NCBI GenBank assembly: GCA_012838715.1
Contig: DUOR01000076.1
Span: 1 to 26,279, forward strand
DNA length: 26,279 nt
Direction of reading: 5' to 3'
From: Actinomycetales bacterium
Lineage (GTDB): Bacteria; Actinomycetota; Actinomycetes; Mycobacteriales; Mycobacteriaceae
This document shows positions 23,236 through 26,279 of the stretch, piece after piece (the first letter of the stretch is position 1; every line of letters begins with the position of its first letter). The translations under genes and the position numbers were made by a program. The notes under the pieces are model-generated. The model did not search any database and was not told the origin of the DNA. It saw only the letters and a list, made by a program, of their open reading frames with translations.

Positions 23236-24153
23236 CTACGGAAGCGCGCGCCGGAGGTTCGGTGCGTCGGGGGCGTCGCCCGGCTCGGCACCGCGGGCGA
23301 TGGGCATGCGGATCATGTTGCCCCACTCGACCCACGACCCGTCGTAGTTGCGCACGTTCTCGCGGCCCAGCAGATGATGCAGCACGAACCAGGTGTGCGC
23401 GGACCGCTCGCCGATGCGGCAGTAGACGATGGCCGGGTCGTCGGTGGAGACGTCGGCGTAAATCTCCTCGAGCTCCTCGCGCGAACGGAACCGCGAGTTC
23501 GGGTGCACCGACTGGTTCCACGGCACGTTCACCGCGGTGGGGATGTGGCCGCCGCGGAGCACGCCCTCCTGCGGGTAGTCGGCCATGTGGGTGCGGTTGC
23601 CGGCGAACTCCTCGGGCGTGCGCACGTCGATGAGCGAACCCTCGCCCATCAGGTCGAAGGCGTCGCGGGCGTAGGCGCGCAGCGTCACGTCGTCGCGCTC
23701 GACGACGGGGTAATCGGTGCGCGGGTACTCCGGGACCTCGAAGCTGGTGTCGCGTTCCTCGGTCATCCACGCATCGCGGCCGCCGTTGAGCAGGCGCACG
23801 TCCGGGTGCCCGAACAGCTCGAACACCCACATCGTGTACGCGGCCCACCAGTTCGACTTGTCGCCGTAGACCACCACGGTGTCGTCGCGGGAGATGCCCT
23901 TCGACCGCATCAGCTCGGCGAACGCCTCGGCGTCGATGTAGTCGCGCATCGTCGGGTCGTTCAGATCGGAGTGCCAGTCGATGCGCACCGCGCCGGGGAT
24001 GTGCCCGATGTCGTAGAGGAGCATGTCCTCGTCGGACTCCACCACGCGCAGGCCGGGGCTGCCCAGCCGCGCCGCGAGCCAGTTGCTGGACACCAGTCGC
24101 TCGGGGTGCGCGTACTGCTGGAACTGGGGATGGGGGTCGTGCGGGACCGGCAT
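23236..24153 (-). CDS. sseA: Thiosulfate sulfurtransferase (rhodanese)
   Basis: 305 residues with two rhodanese domains. The N-terminal, inactive domain covers about 20-130 and ends near LLNGGRDAW. The C-terminal domain has the active loop CRIGERS with Cys245, followed by [12 protein letters not shown]. It transfers sulfane sulfur from thiosulfate or mercaptopyruvate to cyanide or thiol acceptors. CRIGERS and the position beside accBC fit the corynebacterial SseA. ATG 24153 is chosen because AAGGAG lies six bases upstream and the known N-terminus ([11 protein letters not shown]) begins soon after. The gene is upstream of accBC on the same strand but separated by 490 bp. Confidence 0.94.
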   Translation of the reverse strand: MPVPHDPHPQFQQYAHPERLVSSNWLAARLGSPGLRVVESDEDMLLYDIGHIPGAVRIDWHSDLNDPTMRDYIDAEAFAELMRSKGISRDDTVVVYGDKSNWWAAYTMWVFELFGHPDVRLLNGGRDAWMTEERDTSFEVPEYPRTDYPVVERDDVTLRAYARDAFDLMGEGSLIDVRTPEEFAGNRTHMADYPQEGVLRGGHIPTAVNVPWNQSVHPNSRFRSREELEEIYADVSTDDPAIVYCRIGERSAHTWFVLHHLLGRENVRNYDGSWVEWGNMIRMPIARGAEPGDAPDAPNLRRALP

Positions 24154-24537
24154 CGAATGCTCCTTCTGCGGGGTTCGCCCGTGTTTCTTCCGTCGTTCTG
24201 CGGTGGTTCGGCGGTGGTGGTTCCGTGCGTGCGCCGCGCCGCCGCAGCGCCGGCGCGTCCGGGTCACGTCCAGCTTACGGATGGGGCCGCCCGGTTCCCT
24301 CGAAGGGGCGGTGGAACCGGCCCGCCCGGTCGCTGGCGTGGACGGCGGGTAAACGCAGTTTGACCAGTGTAAACGATGGCCCAAATTGCACTTTCCGACC
24401 GCGCGAAATCGCTACTTCGAATACTAAAATTCCGCAGTGTGCCGGCGTCTTGTCCGGCGCCCGCGCGCGACGGCCCAGAGGCTGCCGCGGATGCGGAAAA
24501 GGCCGCGGCGACCCCGCGGCCCAAACGAGGAGCAACA
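24154..24537. other. Divergent region between sseA and the ATP-grasp gene
   Basis: 384 bp without a gene. The half nearer sseA is very GC-rich. The half nearer the ATP-grasp gene has an AT-rich patch (24380-24435) with TTGACC (24360-24365) and a -10-like TAAAAT (24425-24430), which are too far apart to be one promoter. TAAGCT on the minus strand near 24275 could be an sseA -10. Confidence 0.4.
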
Positions 24538-25686
24538 ATGCACAAGAACATCGTCGTCTTCGAGGTCGAGGGCGGTTCGGACAAGTACATCGACGGCCAT
24601 CGCCGCGACACCATGCCCATCGTCGAGGCCATCCGGGCCCGCGGTTGGGGGGCCGAGGTCGTCTACTACCGCCCCGAGTGGACCGAGGCCCTGTACGCCT
24701 ACGTGTCCGGCAACTTCGACGGCTACGTGTCCCGGGTGAACCCGGGCAACATCCCCGGCGGCGAGAAGGGCTACTTCGACCTTCTGTCGCGCCTGTCCGG
24801 GGAGGCCGGCCTGGTCGGCATGTCCACGCCGGAGGAGATGATGGCGTACGGCGCGAAGGACGCGCTGGTGAAGCTGAAGGACACCGACCTGGTGCCCTCC
24901 GACACCGCCGCATACTACGACGTCGCCACGTTCCACGGCACGTTCCCGACGTCGCTGTCCTACGGCGAGCGGGTGCTCAAGCAGAACCGCGGTTCGACGG
25001 GCGCCGGCATCTGGCGCGTCCGCCTGGCCGACAAGGACCTCGCCGTGTCGGTGGAGCCGGGCACGCCGCTGCCGTTGGACACGAAGCTCATCTGCACCGA
25101 GGCGGTGGACAACCACTCCGAGGAGCGCGAGCTCGGCGATTTCATGGATTTCTGCGACCAGTACATCATCGGCGACAACGGCATGCTGGTGGACATGCGC
25201 TTCATGCCGCGCATCGTCGAGGGCGAGATCCGCATCCTCATGGTGGGCCCGCACCCGGTGTTCGTGGTGCACAAGAAGCCGGCCGCCGGCGGCGACAACT
25301 TCTCCGCCACGCTCTTCTCCGGCGCGAAGTACACGTACGACAAGCCCGCCGACTGGCAGGACCTGGTGGATCTTTTCGCGGAGGCGCGCCCCGTCATCGC
25401 GGAGAAGTTGGGCGGTGACGATATTCCGCTGATCTGGACCGCCGACTTCATGCTTGACGACGACGGGAAGGGCGGCGATTCGTACGTTCTCGGCGAAATC
25501 AACTGCTCCTGCGTCGGCTTCACGTCCGAGCTGCACATGGGCATCCAGGAGATGGTGGCCGACGAGGCCATCAAGCGCATCGAGGCGAAGTTCGGCCCGG
25601 CGGAGGACGCCGTCGAGCCCGCCGACGTCGCCCGGGAGAACCTGGAGACCACCGGCGCCGGCGAGGAGGCCCCCGCCGGCGTGTAG
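24538..25686 (+). CDS. Cj0069-like protein, probable ATP-grasp enzyme of unknown substrate
   Basis: 382 residues, cytoplasmic. It resembles the family named after Campylobacter Cj0069. The N-terminal part (1-65) looks like the alpha/beta pre-ATP-grasp domain. VLKQNRGSTGAGIWRV (Lys148 and a glycine-rich loop) would hold ATP, and Asp303 (TADFM) with Glu320-x-Asn322 (GEINCS) would bind Mg2+, as in ligases of the ATP-grasp fold. The substrate is unknown; carboxylate-amine ligation is the family norm. The ATG has GAGGAG just upstream. The last 25 residues are a Glu/Ala-rich tail. It lies between sseA and maf on the opposite strand. The ATP-grasp call rests on motif spacing. Confidence 0.78.
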   Translation: MHKNIVVFEVEGGSDKYIDGHRRDTMPIVEAIRARGWGAEVVYYRPEWTEALYAYVSGNFDGYVSRVNPGNIPGGEKGYFDLLSRLSGEAGLVGMSTPEEMMAYGAKDALVKLKDTDLVPSDTAAYYDVATFHGTFPTSLSYGERVLKQNRGSTGAGIWRVRLADKDLAVSVEPGTPLPLDTKLICTEAVDNHSEERELGDFMDFCDQYIIGDNGMLVDMRFMPRIVEGEIRILMVGPHPVFVVHKKPAAGGDNFSATLFSGAKYTYDKPADWQDLVDLFAEARPVIAEKLGGDDIPLIWTADFMLDDDGKGGDSYVLGEINCSCVGFTSELHMGIQEMVADEAIKRIEAKFGPAEDAVEPADVARENLETTGAGEEAPAGV

Positions 25687-25728
25687 TCCGCCCGGCTATC
25701 CGCCGGCGTGTAGTCGGCGCGGCTATCC
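25675..25728. repeat. 27-bp tandem duplication across two convergent stop codons
   Basis: Units 25675-25701 and 25702-25728 are nearly identical, sharing GCCGGCGTGTAGTC and CGGCTATCC. Each carries TAG for the plus-strand gene and CTA (TAG on the minus strand) for maf. The ATP-grasp gene stops in the first unit (25684-25686) and maf in the second (25723-25725). Confidence 0.85.
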
Positions 25729-26279
25729 GGCGGCGCCGGAGGCCCGGTTCCAGAACGCCGAGACGTCGAGGCCCCACCCCGCGAGGGTGCGCCGGATGAG
25801 CGGCAGCGACAGGCCGAGGACGCTCGACGGGTCGCCGTCGACGCCGTCGATGAACCAGCCGCCGAGGGCCTCGAGCGTGAACGCTCCCGCGCAGCCGAGG
25901 GGCTCGCCCGACTCGGCGTAGGCGCGGACGTCCGCGTCGGAAGGTTCCCCGAAACGCACCGTCGTCGAAATGGCGGCGGTGGCGGAGCGGGTGCCCTCCG
26001 GGGCGTCGGAAAGCGCGGTGATCGAGTGCCCCGTCACCAACTCCGCGGCCCGGCCGCGCTGCAACCGCCACCGCCGCACCGTTTCGTCGACCGTGTGCGG
26101 CTTGCCCGACAACTCCCCGTCCAGCAGTAGCATCGAATCGCACGCGATGACGACGGTCGCACCAGCGGCAGCGCCGGACTCCGCACCAGCGGCAGCGCCG
26201 GACTCCGCTCCAGTGGCAGCGCCGGGCTCCGTGCCGCCGACCCGGGCGACCACGTCGGCGGCCTTCGCCTCCGCCAGCG
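25723..26279 (-). CDS. maf: Maf-family nucleotide pyrophosphatase (5' end outside window)
   Basis: 185 residues are visible and the frame runs off the right edge, so the N-terminal SxSPRR motif is not seen. Maf proteins hydrolyse non-canonical or dTTP/UTP nucleotides to monophosphates. Present: VVIACDSMLLLDGELSGKP with the catalytic aspartate, RGRAAELVTGHSI, AYAESGEPLGCAGAFTLE, and GVDGDPSSVLGLSLPLI. Between the first helix and VVIACD there is an Ala/Gly/Glu insert of about 24 residues encoded by three 24-bp repeats, not usual for Maf. The position near sseA and accBC fits corynebacterial order. It converges on the ATP-grasp gene, 36 bp apart. Confidence 0.92.
   Translation of the reverse strand, partial: LAEAKAADVVARVGGTEPGAATGAESGAAAGAESGAAAGATVVIACDSMLLLDGELSGKPHTVDETVRRWRLQRGRAAELVTGHSITALSDAPEGTRSATAAISTTVRFGEPSDADVRAYAESGEPLGCAGAFTLEALGGWFIDGVDGDPSSVLGLSLPLIRRTLAGWGLDVSAFWNRASGAAG
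26161..26232 (-). repeat. 24-bp tandem repeat, three copies, inside maf
   Basis: Units 26161-26184 and 26185-26208 are identical, and 26209-26232 differs at a few positions. On the coding strand they give GAESGAAA twice and a diverged GTEPGAAT, an in-frame expansion placed before the core strand of the enzyme. Confidence 0.9.

Noticed and set aside
22807..23633. Open frames on both strands in the sseA-accBC gap
   Set aside because: No ribosome sites, no family features, and Arg/Ala/Pro-rich composition; the gap looks regulatory.

Overview
The window is high-GC actinobacterial DNA and most probably comes from a GC-rich Corynebacterium. The strongest clue is a 593-residue AccBC acyl-CoA carboxylase alpha chain with the biotin motif EAMKMENPV. 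It is followed upstream by the rhodanese SseA and, one gene further on, by Maf, an order I recall from corynebacteria. A DUF485 plus MctC acetate/monocarboxylate symporter pair, GlxR-like (TGTGA/TCACA) sites and many leaderless-type promoters fit the same group. The species cannot be named from the sequence alone.

Layout. Positions 2-49 hold the tail of a plus-strand gene. Positions 147-3435 (minus) form an operon: small XRE regulator, four-helix membrane protein, ABC ATPase, ABC-2/NatB-type permease. Positions 3559-9551 (plus) run: membrane-anchored FMN glutamate-synthase-like protein, aldo/keto reductase, EchA6-like crotonase, CtpE-like P-type ATPase. A 310-bp regulatory region (9552-9861) with GlxR-like sites and an AT-rich palindrome precedes DUF485-mctC, which ends in a strong terminator at 11964-11992. 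Next come a 45-bp tandem repeat, a gcvT without other glycine-cleavage genes, a convergent lipoprotein gene, and a divergent DUF6777-type surface protein ending in a 15-bp-stem terminator.

Positions 16348-17670 hold two divergent paralogous small genes of unknown function flanking a tRNA-Arg(CCU). Then come cobF (plus), convergent glpK with a small upstream gene (minus), accBC (minus) and sseA (minus). Last are a Cj0069-like ATP-grasp gene (plus) and a maf gene (minus) cut by the window end.

How the genes work together. Much of the identifiable metabolism concerns acetate and acyl-CoA: MctC imports acetate or other short acids, AccBC carboxylates acyl-CoA, and EchA6 is an acyl-CoA-binding crotonase-fold protein. 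GlpK feeds glycerol to lipid synthesis. CtpE and the NatAB-like exporter act at the membrane.

I saw no phage, transposon, CRISPR or classical defence module. The less ordinary material is the paralog pair around the tRNA, a run of apparently leaderless genes, repeated short in-frame-sized tandem duplications (including one that duplicates both stop codons of a convergent gene pair), the chimeric DUF6777 protein, and the uncharacterised ATP-grasp protein.
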